Part shown: piece by piece, positions 1 through 12,500 of the stretch
Position numbering within the stretch: position 1 is the first letter of the stretch
Layout: each line of letters opens with the position of its first letter
Assembly: GCA_029531795.1 (NCBI GenBank)
Contig: JAPEIS010000010.1
Location: 2,480,001-2,544,000 of the forward strand
Direction of reading: 5' to 3'
Source of the DNA: Sclerotinia nivalis
Lineage: Eukaryota > Ascomycota > Leotiomycetes > Helotiales > Sclerotiniaceae
Length of the DNA stretch: 64,000 nucleotides
Notes under the pieces: generated by a model
Databases searched by the model: none
The model's input: the letters and a program-made list of their open reading frames with translations, nothing else
Told to the model about the DNA's origin: nothing
Made by a program: the position numbers and the translations under genes

Positions 1-78
1 TCACATGACGAAGATCCAGAACCATCAGAAAAGAATCCAGATGAAAATGAAACATGCTCGAGTATAAGAGTAAAATGA
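1..78 (+). CDS. possible 3' end of a gene cut by the window edge
   Basis: Frame 1 is open from the first base to TGA at 76-78 and encodes an acidic, Pro/Ser-rich tail (starts SHDEDPEPSEKNPDE). The composition looks like a real disordered C-terminus, while the other two forward frames do not. Only 25 residues are visible, so neither the product nor the exon boundary can be judged. It could equally be untranslated sequence. Confidence 0.25.
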   Translation, partial: SHDEDPEPSEKNPDENETCSSIRVK

Positions 79-1588
79 CAGGTTTCATTCGTGTTTCTGT
101 TTCTGATCCCGTCTTTAAAGCTCTGGGGTTGCTGCTGGCTAGAACCTCATGATGATAGTATGTATGTATGATGTGACGTGATATGAGATGAGGCTGTGTG
201 GGAGGTACGCATTGAAGGTTCTCGATTGAATTTTGTTAATGGGAAAAGGATGGTCGGATATTCTATGATAAATCACAGACTCTTAGTATACGACTTAAAT
301 ACAATCGGATTTATTAATATCATTGTTTATAGATTCATTGATTGATTGATGATAGTATTGTAATTAGAGATTTTTTATTTGATTAATTATATATATATAG
401 CTACTCGAGTATAACCTTTTATACCGAAAATATCAGGCGGAATCGGTAATCGGTATGATGTTCGTCCACAGGTGCTTTTTTCCTTCCGTCCCGATGGATT
501 GGGTAGTTGTCGTTATGCATTACATTTATACAAAACATTTAATCTTTATGCGCATATGTATACCATAAAATTTGTCTTACCGCCTTGAATTTTAAGGATG
601 ATGTTGTACAGGCAGAATTATTTGACTGGTGGCAGAACCAAAATGTGAGATGAACTTTTCGGCACAACACCTTCGGTACATTATTCACACCGGTAAATGT
701 GCAAATAATATCAAATGACAACTTGATTTTCATTGACTGATATTACTGTAATTACGTGTATTTATTCGTGGATAAATCCAATCGATACACAACAATTTTA
801 ACATTTTTGGTCCCTCCAACCTCCAAACATGACATGACGTTCGCTCATCCAATATCTAATATACGTACGACAAGGGGTGGGGAGCCGCTCACGCAAAGAA
901 GGATAAAAAGGATAAAAAGGATCCGCTTAAACCATTGAAGGAAAGAAGCTTACGAGTCCTGGTTGCGCGTTCGAGATGTGTGTGATGCGGTGATGGATTT
1001 GTCTACAAGGAAGGGAAGGGCAATTCATAGGGCATTGTTGGAAATTGTAAGGGAGGTAGGTCCTAGATGGGTAAGTAAGTATACAAGCATACAAATTGGG
1101 ATTGGGAAGAGTAGCATTTGAATTAATTATCTTTTTCTATTTTGGATGAGCTTTGTTCTCTTTTGAATACCAATCTTACATCTTACATCTTCCATCTGTA
1201 CTTTTGTACTGTATTTCTTCATTCTTTCTTGTTACTTGTACTTTTATTGATATTTTGATATCACGACGTCTTTTATTTGATTCCTTCTTTTTTGATTTCA
1301 CCAGAGAAAAGAGGCAGGTACAGACAGATTTGAAGATCATCCATACTGAAAGCCTCCCGCTTCTTGGCATACGCAAAGCCTATCCTCTTGGCATCATCAT
1401 AATCCTACGGTTTTCAGGAACAAGGTGAAATAAGGCGGGAATCTATCAGAATTAAGAAAGAAAAATTAGAGAGGAATTGAAACCTTGTGTTTCCTTCTTT
1501 CCTTTTTGGTCGCGGGACGAGAGAAGGGAGAAGGGAGAACGGAGGATTTGTTTATCATTTATAGCGGTTTGTGTTTTTGATTGCGATA
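79..1588. other. intergenic, no gene recognised
   Basis: AT-rich intergenic sequence upstream of the SGNH-like gene. Short open frames exist on both strands but none resembles a known protein or has a convincing start and intron structure. Pyrimidine-rich stretches at about 1130-1300 could be part of the promoter or 5' UTR of the gene at 1589. Confidence 0.6.
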
Positions 1589-3230
1589 ATGCGCGCTCTT
1601 ACAAGATTAGGCGCTTTGGTGTTTGCGATGGTGTTATCGTTAATGACTATCTTGGCATTATTACCTCAATCAAGATATACGGAACATTTGAAGAAGATTG
1701 GAATAGGAGGGACGAGTATTAATGATGTTACGGATGGTTTATGGAGTTGGGCAAATGGGGATGATGTTGAAGAGGGTGAGGAAAGTGGTGTGAGATTGGT
1801 GGTTTTTGGGGATAATTGGGTTGATGATACCGTTGAGGTGAATGAGGATGGGAAGGGAAGAAGTTGGACAGAGGTTCTTTGTGAAGAGGTATGTTTTTTG
1901 GGTTTGGTTCTTGGGTTTCGAGGGCTTGAAGTTGTTAAATTCATACATTTACTAATTGATTTTTGAATAGCTTTCATGTACTGCGCATATTAATTTAGCA
2001 GCTTCACAACCCTCATCTTCATATCCTTCATCACCACCCACAGGAGCTTTCGCATCGAATAAAATCTACCTTTCCTTCATCGAAAACACCACTGGTCAAA
2101 ACAATGCAGAAACAAAATTAACCACCGAAACCATGCTCCCAGATTTCGAGGCCCAAATAAAATCCTTCATCGCCCTTCCTCTCCCCAAAAAGAAACTTAA
2201 AGAAACAATCTTCGTCCTCTCATTCGGAACCTGGGATGTATGGCATTACGCATCTCTCGATTACTCTAAAGCTCGAGAAGCGCAAAATAAAGCCGTCGAA
2301 GAAATGTTCACCCAACTCGATACTTTATATGCGCATCATCGAGAAACGCTAGAAGCTACCCATGTTATCGAGAAACCACATAACAAATCCCACGTGGTAC
2401 CAAAACCACAATTCAGAGTCGTCATTCCAAAGTTATTCGATCCTACCATGTTACCCGGTTGGTTAAGTCAAAGACCTGTTCCGTTAAAACCTAGTTCTGT
2501 GGCGGAACATCAGAAAAATGCCATTTCGCTTTTGAGGGATTGGGATAATAAGATGGAAAATAGTATTAAACCTTGGTTTGCTAGTACACCTGAAGCTACT
2601 ACTTCGACAGAATGGATGGAACCGGTGCCACAGGGGGAAGTATCTGGAGAGGCGGTTCCGGAAGTTTTTGATAAGGATGAGCAGGGGGAAATAGGTGAGG
2701 GTGATGGCCAAGGTGGAGAAGGGAAACAAGGTGAACCAAGTGGACAAAATGACTCCCAATCTCAACCTAAGCGAGAAAAATCCGGAGAAGAAGCGGAAAA
2801 TCAAACGGAAATTCCTCCTCCTCAAAAAGATATTTATTATTATGATCTTCAACAACTTCTTCTGGAAATTATATTAGAACATCAACTCGAAGATGAAGGA
2901 TTATCCGATGCTTCTGGACTCGGCACAAAAGAAAGTCCTTACATCTCAGTATACGATCCTTGCGTACAAGAAGGCGAAGGAGATGGAAACAACGAAAAGA
3001 GGAGGAAAAGTAAAAAGACCGAAAAGAAAGGAGGAGGAAAATTACAAGAAAACAGAAGAGGAAATTTACCGGATATTAATGGTCTTTTGATCTGTGAAGC
3101 GCCGGATGAATATCTTTTCTGGGATGATTTTTGTATGGGGGCTAAGGCGAAAGAGATGGTTGGGAAGGAAATTGCGGGGATGGTTAGGGAGGGGAGTACG
3201 TTGAGGGCTGCTTGGGGGTATGGGGTGTAA
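1589..3230 (+). CDS. SGNH/GDSL-hydrolase-like membrane-anchored protein, catalytic residues apparently replaced
   Basis: Two exons, 1589-1888 and 1971-3230, joined across an 82-bp phase-0 intron (GTATGT donor, CTAAT branch point, AATAG acceptor), giving 519 residues. The ATG at 1589 is the first in frame and is followed by a hydrophobic segment at residues ~8-25, a signal peptide or signal anchor. Block I is seen at residues 71-80 (VVFGDNWVDD), the usual position of the GDS nucleophile of SGNH esterases; here it reads GDN. A central FGTWDVW (block III-like) follows, and a C-terminal PDEYLFWDDF ends in Cys488 where the family's DxxH has His. Residues ~280-350 and ~420-450 are acidic or basic low-complexity. 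The family normally hydrolyses esters or acetyl groups on lipids and glycans; with Ser and His both absent this copy may be inactive. Fold assignment is good; catalytic status is inference. Confidence 0.75.
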
Positions 3231-3548
3231 CAGGGGATGGGGTGGAGGGGAGGGAAGGGCTTTTTCTTGGGTTGTTATGTGATTAGAGGGGATGAGATGA
3301 GTGGTATGGATGGGAGTACTTGAGTTACGAGAATAGCGTGCATACGTGTATAGCATTTGTATAGCATTTTACTGCATAGCATAGCATAGCATCAAAGGCG
3401 TTTGGAATGGAAATTGGAGTTAGAATTAGAGTTAGAATTGGAGTTGAAATTGGATACTCGGTGTGAGAGTGTATATACTTTTTCTTTTTCTTTTTTCTTC
3501 TTTTCTCTTTTCTGAAGAGAAGGGAGTGAGGGGTGCTGATTCATTCCT

Positions 3549-3612
3549 TTAGAAGTTTGAAAGTTTAGAAGTTTGAAAGTTTAGAAGTTTGAAAGTTTAG
3601 AAGTTTAGAAGT
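3549..3612. repeat. 16-bp tandem repeat
   Basis: Unit TTTAGAAGTTTGAAAG is repeated about three times, followed by a shorter TTTAGAAG copy. It lies in non-coding DNA downstream of the SGNH-like gene. Confidence 0.85.
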
Positions 3613-4575
3613 TGGAAGTGAATGAATGAAGAGATGAATATATAGTATAGTATGGTATATATATGAATTAAATCTACTTTCTTTTTTCCTTCTTTCTTTT
3701 TTTCTTTTCTTCTTTTGTGTGGATAGATGATTGATAATTGATAATTGATAGTTGATAGTTATATCCTGTAGTGTAGTAGAGCGGGGCTTTGAGAAGGGGG
3801 GCAATTTGGGGAGTGATGAATGGGCAGTGGAGAGTGAAGAAATATTGTGTGTTTTGTTTTATTTGTGTGTATATGTATAGAGAGAGGAGGGGAAAGGGGG
3901 TGGATAAGGAATAGAAAATCGATCTTGTTTTGTTTTGTATTGTATTGGATAATATTACAAATAGAGGAAATATTTTACAGTAACAGGGTTTTATTTTGAG
4001 GGTGTATTGTATAGGTGTATTATATATTGTATGTTAATGTATTTTATATTCAAATTGCCCCGTCTCGTCTCATCTTATCTTGGTTGGAAGTTAGGTTATA
4101 TTAGATCAGATTATGTTTTGGGTGATGAAATGGAGGGGAGTAGAAACGATGAAGTTTCGGGGCGAAGCGTGAGGGCGAAGGAGGAGGAGGAGAAAGGAAG
4201 AGCAGAAGAAGGGAGATTGATGGGGAATGTAGTGGTGAAGCGGTGGAATGATGGGTTGGGGTATATATAGGTTTTGGATGCGGGCGGGGGAGGAAAAGGA
4301 ATTTGAGGATGGGGGATGGGGATGGAGGAGTTGGAGATGAAGGGGGAGGTGGAGATGGGGGTAGAGGTGGGGGTGTAGGGCGAACAGAGCGGTTGGAGAA
4401 ATTGGAGAGTAGAGCGACTAGGGTGGGCGAGTAGAAAATAGAAAATAGAGATCAAAGGGTGGGTAAGAAGATCCTAGAGTGAGTAGAGGTGAAAATATAA
4501 CATTCTAGGGGATCTGGGATGGAAAACGGGAAAGATGATGAGTTGAGTGGTTCAAGTAGTTCGAGTTATCAGATC

Positions 4576-4680
4576 GAGGGTAGAGGGTAGAGGGTAGAGG
4601 GTAGAGGGTAGAGGGTAGAGGGTAGAGGGTAGAGGGTAGAGGGTAGAGGGTAGAGGGTAGAGGGTAGAGGGTAAAGGGTA
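4576..4680. repeat. heptamer minisatellite (GAGGGTA)15
   Basis: Fifteen consecutive copies of GAGGGTA, nearly perfect; the last unit is AAGGGTA. The unit resembles a degenerate TTAGGG-type telomere repeat, but it is internal and has a 7-bp period. Its purity suggests a young, length-variable locus. Confidence 0.95.
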
Positions 4681-5288
4681 ATAATTTGATACTTTGTTTG
4701 AGGGGAATTAATATCTGCTGGGTTGAGGGGGAGACATTTTGGGAATGAGATAGATGGTAGATGGTTGAAGGGTGTTTCGGGGTGATTTGAGTGAGATTTG
4801 AGGTCTGAAGTTTGGGCTTGGAGGCTTAAATTGGAAGATTGGGATTTAGGACTTGAGATTTGGGATTTGAAAGAAGGGAGGTATAGAAGGGAGGTAGAAA
4901 TTGTGATTAAAATTGAAGGTTCAGGGTTTGAGTTTAAGTATTGCTTTATTGATTGATTGAGAGATAACTTGATTGATAGGTTAGGTCATTCAAGAGATCC
5001 CATTCGAGCTGAACCGAACTGAACTCTGTCCTGAATACAATACTAGGTGAGAAATTCGGGAGAGTCAAGGAGACGGTATGAAATATGGGGTAGGCAATCG
5101 AAGAGTATGAGTACTCAGTTGTTAGTTGTGTGGTTAATGGTTCACGGTTAGAAACTTTATGATACTCGGGGAAGAGGGGTGGTTGAGCTGCGAGGAGCGG
5201 GTTGTGTTTTACTCTTCAGTGTGTTTGAAAATGGACATTTTGTCTTTGGTTCGATATTTAGGGGGTAAAGGGGTATTGGTATAGAGAA

Positions 5289-6640
5289 TGATTGATTGAT
5301 TGATTGATTGATTGAATTAACGTCTACACTGAGTCTAAGACTATCTAAGACGGCTAGAAGCTTTGTAGGCTCCTAACAAATAACAACTGGTGAAATGCTG
5401 GCCGTATTAGGCTGTAGCTAGTACAATTTGGAGAGATTGAGATAGCCTCAATCTACTAATTTTGAATAGGGGAAGTGAAAACTAATCCTGGGGAATAAAT
5501 CCCGCTTTACAAATACTCTCGTATATAATAAAGAAAATAACAAATGAAATATGATATAAATCGAAATTGAAACGATTTACCCCGCATAGAGGGGTAAATT
5601 GATCAAAATAACCAAATTGATCAAATTGATCCAATTAACCATTTTCTCCTGGTTCACCCCTTTCTCCTTCGTCTTTTTGTTCTATATCCTCTTGCATTCT
5701 AGCAAGATGCTATGGTCTGGTGGCTATTTTTGTTGTTTCGATAAATTCGAGGGTTTTGATGATTCCTATTTTGGTGTGAAGTAGATATTTCATAGAAAGT
5801 CGAAAGGTAGGATTGTTTGTTTTGAGTATTCTTTTAGCTGATTTGTATAAAGAGCAATTGAGAAGAAGATGATCTGGGGATTCTTTCTTTTTATATCTAC
5901 AATTATCATTTGATGAGATTCCGAATCGTTGTAAGTAGGATTTGAAGTATCCGTGATTGATTTTAAATTGAAACAAAGTGCTAATAGAACTTCTTTTGGT
6001 GTTTTCTGGAATTCCGATCTTTGAGTTAGTTTTTCAGGAGTATATTTTCGAATAGGCTGATTTGAATGAATTAAGAAGGGATTTCCATTCCTCGGATTTC
6101 GTCTTTTTGATATCCATTCCCAATGAAGTAAAGCTGGTTTCGTTTGATGATGATCTTTGTTTTGTAGTTTCTTTTGCTAAAGCATCAGCCAATTCGTTTC
6201 CTTCAATAGAGGTATACCCTGGAATCCAATTAAGGGAGATTTCAGTTTCTTTTCTAAGGAGAGTTTCTGTAGCTTTGATTGTTTTAATTTGGTATATCTG
6301 GTTAAGAGTATCAGAGGGTGTTTTCAATCGGTATAATCCGGCTTGATTGTCTGAGTAGATTTTGAATTTTTCGTCTAGTTGAGTAATGGAGTTAGTATAT
6401 TCGATTGCTTTAGTGACTTCAAGAAGTTTACTATTATAGATAAGCTGATTCATTCCAATATTGATAGTTTTCTGATGTGAAACCTGACCATTCGACAGAA
6501 TAACTGCAATCCCGATTCCAATTCCGATTCCATCTAAAGTGGATGAGGCATCAGTATATATTGTAATGGTATTCTTGCATTTGTATTTGAATGTAAGGTT
6601 ATAGACAATTGTAGTATCCTTTTTTGCTAGCTTGCTGATA
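5289..6640 (-). mobile_element. LINE copy A (Tad-like), 5'-truncated, decayed
   Basis: Minus-strand 3' part of a non-LTR retrotransposon. The (ATTG)n tail is at 5289-5314, followed inward by the conserved 3' UTR stem-loop (5315-5360) and the 3' UTR shared with the other copies. The ORF2 C-terminal region follows: a zinc-binding-like motif (residues CRYKK...SPDHLLLNC) encoded about 5710-5976 and an RNase H fragment encoded about 6034-6600 (IYSDNQAGLYRLK). The element stops abruptly inside the RNase H region at about 6640, where the tail of the next copy begins. Stops and frameshifts make it non-functional. Confidence 0.88.
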
Positions 6641-7826
6641 TTGATTGATTGATTGATTGATTAAATTAACGTCTACACTGAGTCTAAGACTATCTAAGAC
6701 GGCTAGGAGCTTTATAGGCTTCTAACAAGTAACAAATGGAGAATTGCTGGCCATATTCGGCTGTAGCTAATACAATTTGGGAAGATTGAAGTGGCCTCAA
6801 TTTACTAATTTTTGAATGAGGGAAGTGAAAACTAATCTTGGGGAACAAAGCCCACCTTACAAATACTCTCGTATATAATAAGGAAAATAACAAATGAAAT
6901 GTGATATAATTCGAAATTGGAACGATTTACCCTATATAGAGGGGTAAATTGACCAAATTGATCTAATTAACCATTTTCTCTCAGTTCACCCTCTTCACCT
7001 TTGTCTTCTTGTTCTACATTCTTTTGTATTCTAGTTAGATGTTATGATCTGATGGCTATTTTTGTTTCTTCGATAAATTCAAGGGTCTTAATGATTCCTG
7101 TTTTGGTATGAAGTAGGTATTTTATAGTAAATCGGGAGGTAGGGTTGTTTTTTTTGAATATTTTTCTTGTTGATTTGTATAACAGGCAACTGAGTAGGAG
7201 ATGATTAGGAGATTCTCTCTTTCCATATCTACAATTATCATTTGCTGAGATTCCGAATCGTTGTAGGTAAGATTTGAAATATCCATAATCGATTTTAAGT
7301 TGAAACAAAATACTAATAGAGCTTCTCTTAGTGTTTTTTGGAATTCCGATCTTTGAGCTAGTCTTCTAGGGGTATATTTTCGAATAGACCGAATTAGATG
7401 AATAGAGAAGAGTATTCCATTCTTCGGATTTCGTTCTTTTGATATCCATTCCTAAGGAGGCAAAGCTGGTTTCGTTTGATGATGATTTTTGTTTTGTAGC
7501 TTCTTTTGCCAAAGCATCGGTCAATTCGTTTTCTTCAACGGAGGTATGCCTTGGAATTCAATTAAGGGAGATTTCAGCTTCTTTTCTAAGGAGAGTTTCT
7601 GTAGTCTTGATTGTTCTAATTTGGTATATCTGGTCAGGAGCATCAAAGGGTATTTTCAATCGGTATAATCCGACTTGATTATCTGAGTAGATTTTGAATT
7701 TCTCGTTTAATTGAGCAATGGAGCTAGTATATTCGATTGCTCTAGTGATTCCAAGAAGTTCACCATTGTAGACAAGTTGATTCACTTCAATATTGATGGT
7801 TTTCTGATGTGAAACCTGACTATTCG
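6641..7826 (-). mobile_element. parent LINE copy, 3' segment (split by nested insertion)
   Basis: Minus-strand 3' end of the parent element: (ATTG)n tail at about 6641-6662, 3' UTR stem-loop, 3' UTR, ORF2 C-terminal zinc-binding-like region (7042-7308) and part of RNase H (7558-7836). At 7813-7826 the sequence AACCTGACTATTCG is the left target-site duplication of the nested element. The continuation of the same reading (the RNase H N-terminus) resumes at 13868 on the other side of the insertion. Confidence 0.85.
7813..7826. repeat. left target-site duplication of nested LINE
   Basis: AACCTGACTATTCG, matching AACCTGACCATTCG at 13854-13867 apart from one C/T transition. Copy A shows the uninterrupted target at 6479-6500, which confirms that the 14 bp were duplicated on insertion. 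Confidence 0.9.
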
Positions 7827-8079
7827 GATACAACAAATTTCGAAGAACAAAATTTCTTCGAAATACAATCAGTTCTTCCCTTTATTTAATAAAGAAATAC
7901 TCCCAAAATTCATTCCAATTGTTCCCAAGTGAATCGGCTCAGTAGTTGTTGTGATACTATCGTCGTCGCTCAAAACACGAAACTTACACGAAAATTCGTA
8001 TAAAAACTCTTTCCAACTTCCTTCAACTTTTTCTCTTATTTGAATATATAAGATTTTGATAGATTTATCAAATCTAATA

Positions 8080-9561
8080 ATGGATTCTTCGATGAAAGGA
8101 TCCTTTGGATTATCTTCTGAATCTATTCCTCTACAAATAATAGTGATACTAGATTCTCCAATATTTAGCCCCTTTATTATTGATTCAATTTCTTTATTCA
8201 GAAATCTTTTTACAATACAAAGATTATTCAATCCTTTGAATCCTACCTCAGTCCAATCTTTCAATTCGCAAAACCAATTGAATATTCTCAATTCAAATGA
8301 TCCATTCCGATTCTCTGATAAATCGATTCCTTTTAAAATTAATAACAAACGTTGTCGATAATCAATCAATTCTGAAATCAAACAATTTAGTCAATTAGGA
8401 TCTAACTCCACAAAACCAAAAGAAGTTATCCAAAAAGCTAAAGATCTTTTTATTTTAATTATCTCTTTGGAAAAGGAAATCAAAGAACAATCAAAGATCC
8501 TAGATTTAATCGAAATATTTCGTAAATATTTCGAAAAAGGAAAATTGATAAAAACTTCGAATATTATTACATTACAAATCTCCCATCTCGAAAAAACTAC
8601 TAAAAGAATTGAAAATCAAGCCAATCATCTTTTCAACCTTCCTAATCAATCAATTATTCCTTTAATAAACACTTCATCAATTAACAAAGTAAGTTATACT
8701 ACTATTACCAAATTAGTAGGGGAATGGAAAGTAGTTTCCAAAGGGAACTCTACAAAACAAAAGTCTGTAAAGTAAAAGAATGATATTCCTAACAAACGAT
8801 TAATCCTTATCAATCCATTTCTTTATCAACCCAATTCTTTTATACTATTATATACAAGAAACAAGATCAACAAAGCCTTCAAAAAGACTGGCATCAACAA
8901 TCCAGTTATTTTGGCCATTACTACAATTAGAAGTAATAATATCATCCTAACCATTAATAACCCCTTCAATGCACAATTCCTTATTGAAAAAAAAGAGGTC
9001 TGGAATTGTATCCTCGAATCAAAAAGATTTCAAATCGACAAATTATAATACAAAGTGATTATATACAAAATCCCAATCAAGGAATTCTCTAATCCAAAAG
9101 GAATGGATTTGATTAAAGACGAAATTAAAACCTTCAATTCAGGGCTCATTATAATGAGCATCCCTTATTGGTTTACTAATGCTTCTAAAAGAACTACTTA
9201 ACAAAAAGAAGCAATTGTGATTGTATTTGCTATACAAAAGGAAGCAGAATTAGCTATTCGAAAAAGACTTTATATCGCTGATATTAGCGTTAGAATTGAA
9301 AGATTCTATCCTTCCACCTCTTTCTTTCAATGCAATAAATGTCAAGAATTCGGTTATAACGAATTATATTGTAAAAAACCTTCAGTTTGTGGACTTTGTA
9401 GTAATAATCATGCTACAGCTGGTTATTTTTGTTTAATTTGTCAAGCTAAAGGCAAATCTTGTCAGCATTTAATGATCAAATACGTTAATTACAAAGGAGA
9501 ATATAAAGCTAACTCTAAAGCATATGAAATATACCAAACAATCATTCGGAAATCCAATTAA
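8080..9561 (+). pseudogene. LINE ORF1 (gag-like), nested copy, decayed
   Basis: The start ATG at 8080 (MDSSMKGS) aligns with the parent copy's MDSPMEGS. Encodes a Ser/Pro-rich N-terminus, a basic middle and a C-terminal array of cysteine motifs (CNKC...C, CGLCSNNH...C, CLIC...C), the nucleic-acid-binding knuckles of LINE ORF1 proteins. The first knuckle has Tyr where the chelating His is expected, explicable as a C-to-T change. Several in-frame stops occur (for example at about 8362, 8775 and 9046). The stop codon TAA at 9559-9561 overlaps the ORF2 ATG at 9561. Confidence 0.85.
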
Positions 9562-12500
9562 TGTTATACAACAATATTCGCATTCTTCAAATCAATCTAA
9601 ACAAGAGTTTTCAAGCCATCGAAAATGCTCTTCAACTTGCCTTAGAATTCGATATCGATCTTATAATCATTCAAGAACCTTGGATCCTTTCAAACCCTAA
9701 AAAAGATTACTCCTCAACCAGATCGATTGCTCATTCTAGCTTTTTCCAATTCCTTCCAAATTATCCTCCGAACCTTCGTCCCTGTACAATGACCTACATC
9801 TCGAAAGGATTCAAACCGCTAATAGCCCTAACCCCCAACTCTCCCAAAGATACAGATATTCAAATTATCGATATCACTCAGAGAAATCATACGATTCAAT
9901 TATTCAATATATATAACGAAGCTAATCAAACTAAAAAGAAAGATTATATTATCGAAAGATACCTTTTCAATACTCCCCTCTCTCATTATACTATCCTTAC
10001 AAGAGACTTCAATTCTCACCACCCTTAATGAAACCCCTTTTCCAACAAAAGCTCAAATACCGACCAATTGGCCAAATAGTTTAAAGATCATAACCTCATC
10101 CTTTTTAATGAAACAGGGACCAATACCTTCTATCGAACGAATATAACAAATTCAAGCGTTCTAAATCTTACCTTAGCTATTGAAGTGATATCCTTTAATA
10201 TTATTGATTGACAAATCCTTCCTAACCTTGGATCAGATCATTTAGGGATCCTATTTGAAATAAAAAGCACTAGAACCCGTTCAACAAATATCGTTCTATT
10301 AGCAAGATTCAATACAAAACAGGTGGATTGGGACAAATTCACAAATACATTCAAATCAAAGCTATCATCTTCAATTATCCTGAATTCTAATAATTACCTC
10401 AATATCATTACTTCAGAATCCAATTCTCTTGATTTTCTTCTCGACAAAAACCAACAAAAGCAAATATTGAATAAAACTGTAATAGAATTCATCCGAATAA
10501 TCACCCATTCGACTGAAATCAGTATACCGAGAATCAAATCAACCAAAAGGGCAAAGCCCTAGTGGTCTCCACAATTGAAAGCTCTTCGGAAACGATTTGC
10601 AAATGAATATGAAAATGTTAAACAATACCCTGAAAACGATATATTCAAGAAAATCTACCAATCAGCAAAGAATCATTACTTTCAAGCTATTAAAACAGCA
10701 AAAAAGAATCATTGAAACAAATTCCTTGAAAAAGAGGATATCCAAACAATCTTCAAAGCAATATCCTATACAAAAAATCTTCAAACCGAAAGGATTCCGA
10801 ATATCCGATCTAATTCCTCTCAACTCGAAAACTCCTTCGAAGAAAAATACTCAGTTTTCAAATCTGTTCTATTCCCTCCCCCTCCAAGTACTACAGCATT
10901 CAAATAGGAAGGATACAAACAATCGAAGAAGTGGGACTGACCTAAACTCACAGAAAATGAACTTCTTAATGTCTGTTCAACTAAAATCAAAAGAAAAACT
11001 TCAGGCTTAAATGGAATCATTCAGGAGATTGTTATTCGAGCTTATAAAGCAATCCCAAAAGCTTTCTTTATCCTTTTTAACAATCTGATTGATCTTGGTT
11101 ATCATCCTTTTTGTTGGAAACAAGTCACTGGAGCGATACTCAAGAAACCTTCGAAACTAGATTATACCATTCCAAAAGTATATAGGATTATTACCCTCCT
11201 CAATTGTTTAAACAAAATAAGTGAGAGAATCCTAGCTCAAAGGCTCAGCTATCTAGCCGAAACTACGAATCTATTGCATCATTCCCAAATGGACGGAAGA
11301 CAAAAGAAGTCAGCTATCAATACAATAATCTTGCTCACCATCGAAATCGAAAGGAATACAAGAATCAAGAAGAAAACCTCAGTTCTTTTCCTAGATGTCA
11401 AAGGAGCCTTCGATTATATATCCAAGAATCGACTCTTAGATATCTACAAGAACCTCAATCTTCCAATTAGTCTTATTGCATGGATATCGTTATTTCTGAA
11501 AGAAAGGCTATTCAAACTGTTATTTGACAATCAGATCGAAACCTTCAAACTAATCAATACTGGAATCCCTCAAGGAAGCCCCATATCATCAATTCTTTTC
11601 CTGATCTATATCCGAGATCTTTTTCAATCGAATTCGGTTGAATATCTTTCTTATATTGATGATATAGCCTTAATCACTCATTCTTCAAATTGGAAAAAGA
11701 ATATCGTTTCCCTTGAAAGAGCAGCGAAGCAAATCTATGCTCTGGGTGAGAAAAACGCCATTCAATTCGATTTAGCAAAAACGGAGTTAATGCACTTCTC
11801 CATTTCCAAATATACAAAAAAGACTTCAATCAAGCTTCCAAATTCTGAGATTGTACAACCCTTATTACTAATTAGATGGCTAGGTATTTGATTCGATTCC
11901 GGCCTCAATTTCAAGCAACATGTTATAATCCGAGCTATTCAAGTTAAGACATCCTTCTACCGAATGGCCAGATTAGCCAATACTGAAAAAGGACTTAATC
12001 CCAAAGCTTTAAGGCAATTCTATATAGCATATGTTACCAGTATAACTGATTACGGATCAATCATTTAGTGGAAAGATTAAGTCCAATTCAAAAAGATTCT
12101 TCAATTACTTCAGAATCTCGCTCTACGAAAGATACTAGGAGTATTCAAAACTTCCCCAATAAAACCAATGGAAGTGGAAGCTGCTTTGTACCCTCCGGAA
12201 ATCAGATTAAATGCTGGAATCAGACAATATGCTTTCAGATTATTGAAAATCTCACCTTCCCACCTTGTTAATCTAGTTTCCAAAAGATTAATTGCCGAAA
12301 AAGAAGATCAAAGCTCGATAATAACCCTTCGAAGAAAACTACCTAAACCTATTTAGCTTGAGAAGATCACGAATTCAATCGAAGAAGATATCGATCCTTT
12401 AACTTTAGAGAAAATCGATCATTTTCATTTCCCTTTTTGGAAAAGGGATATTCCATACAAAATCAATATTAGCAAGCTAACAAAGGAGGATGCTGTAATT

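Larger units (their letters stand above)
3231..5288. other. intergenic, simple-repeat rich
   Basis: No convincing gene. Purine-rich low-complexity DNA (G/A-rich strand from 3230 to about 5000) with several short tandem repeats, listed separately. Long open frames on either strand here are composition artefacts of purine/pyrimidine strand bias. Confidence 0.6.

Noticed and set aside
4576..4680. Interstitial telomere tract
   Set aside because: The unit is 7 bp (GAGGGTA), not TTAGGG, and no true telomere units flank it.
7869..8381. 170-codon minus-strand frame, with a counterpart at 18114-18566 plus
   Set aside because: Both are antisense to the ORF1 leader region of the two LINE copies. The sense direction gives the expected Pro/Ser-rich N-terminus and connects to the zinc-knuckle ORF, so the antisense frames are shadows.
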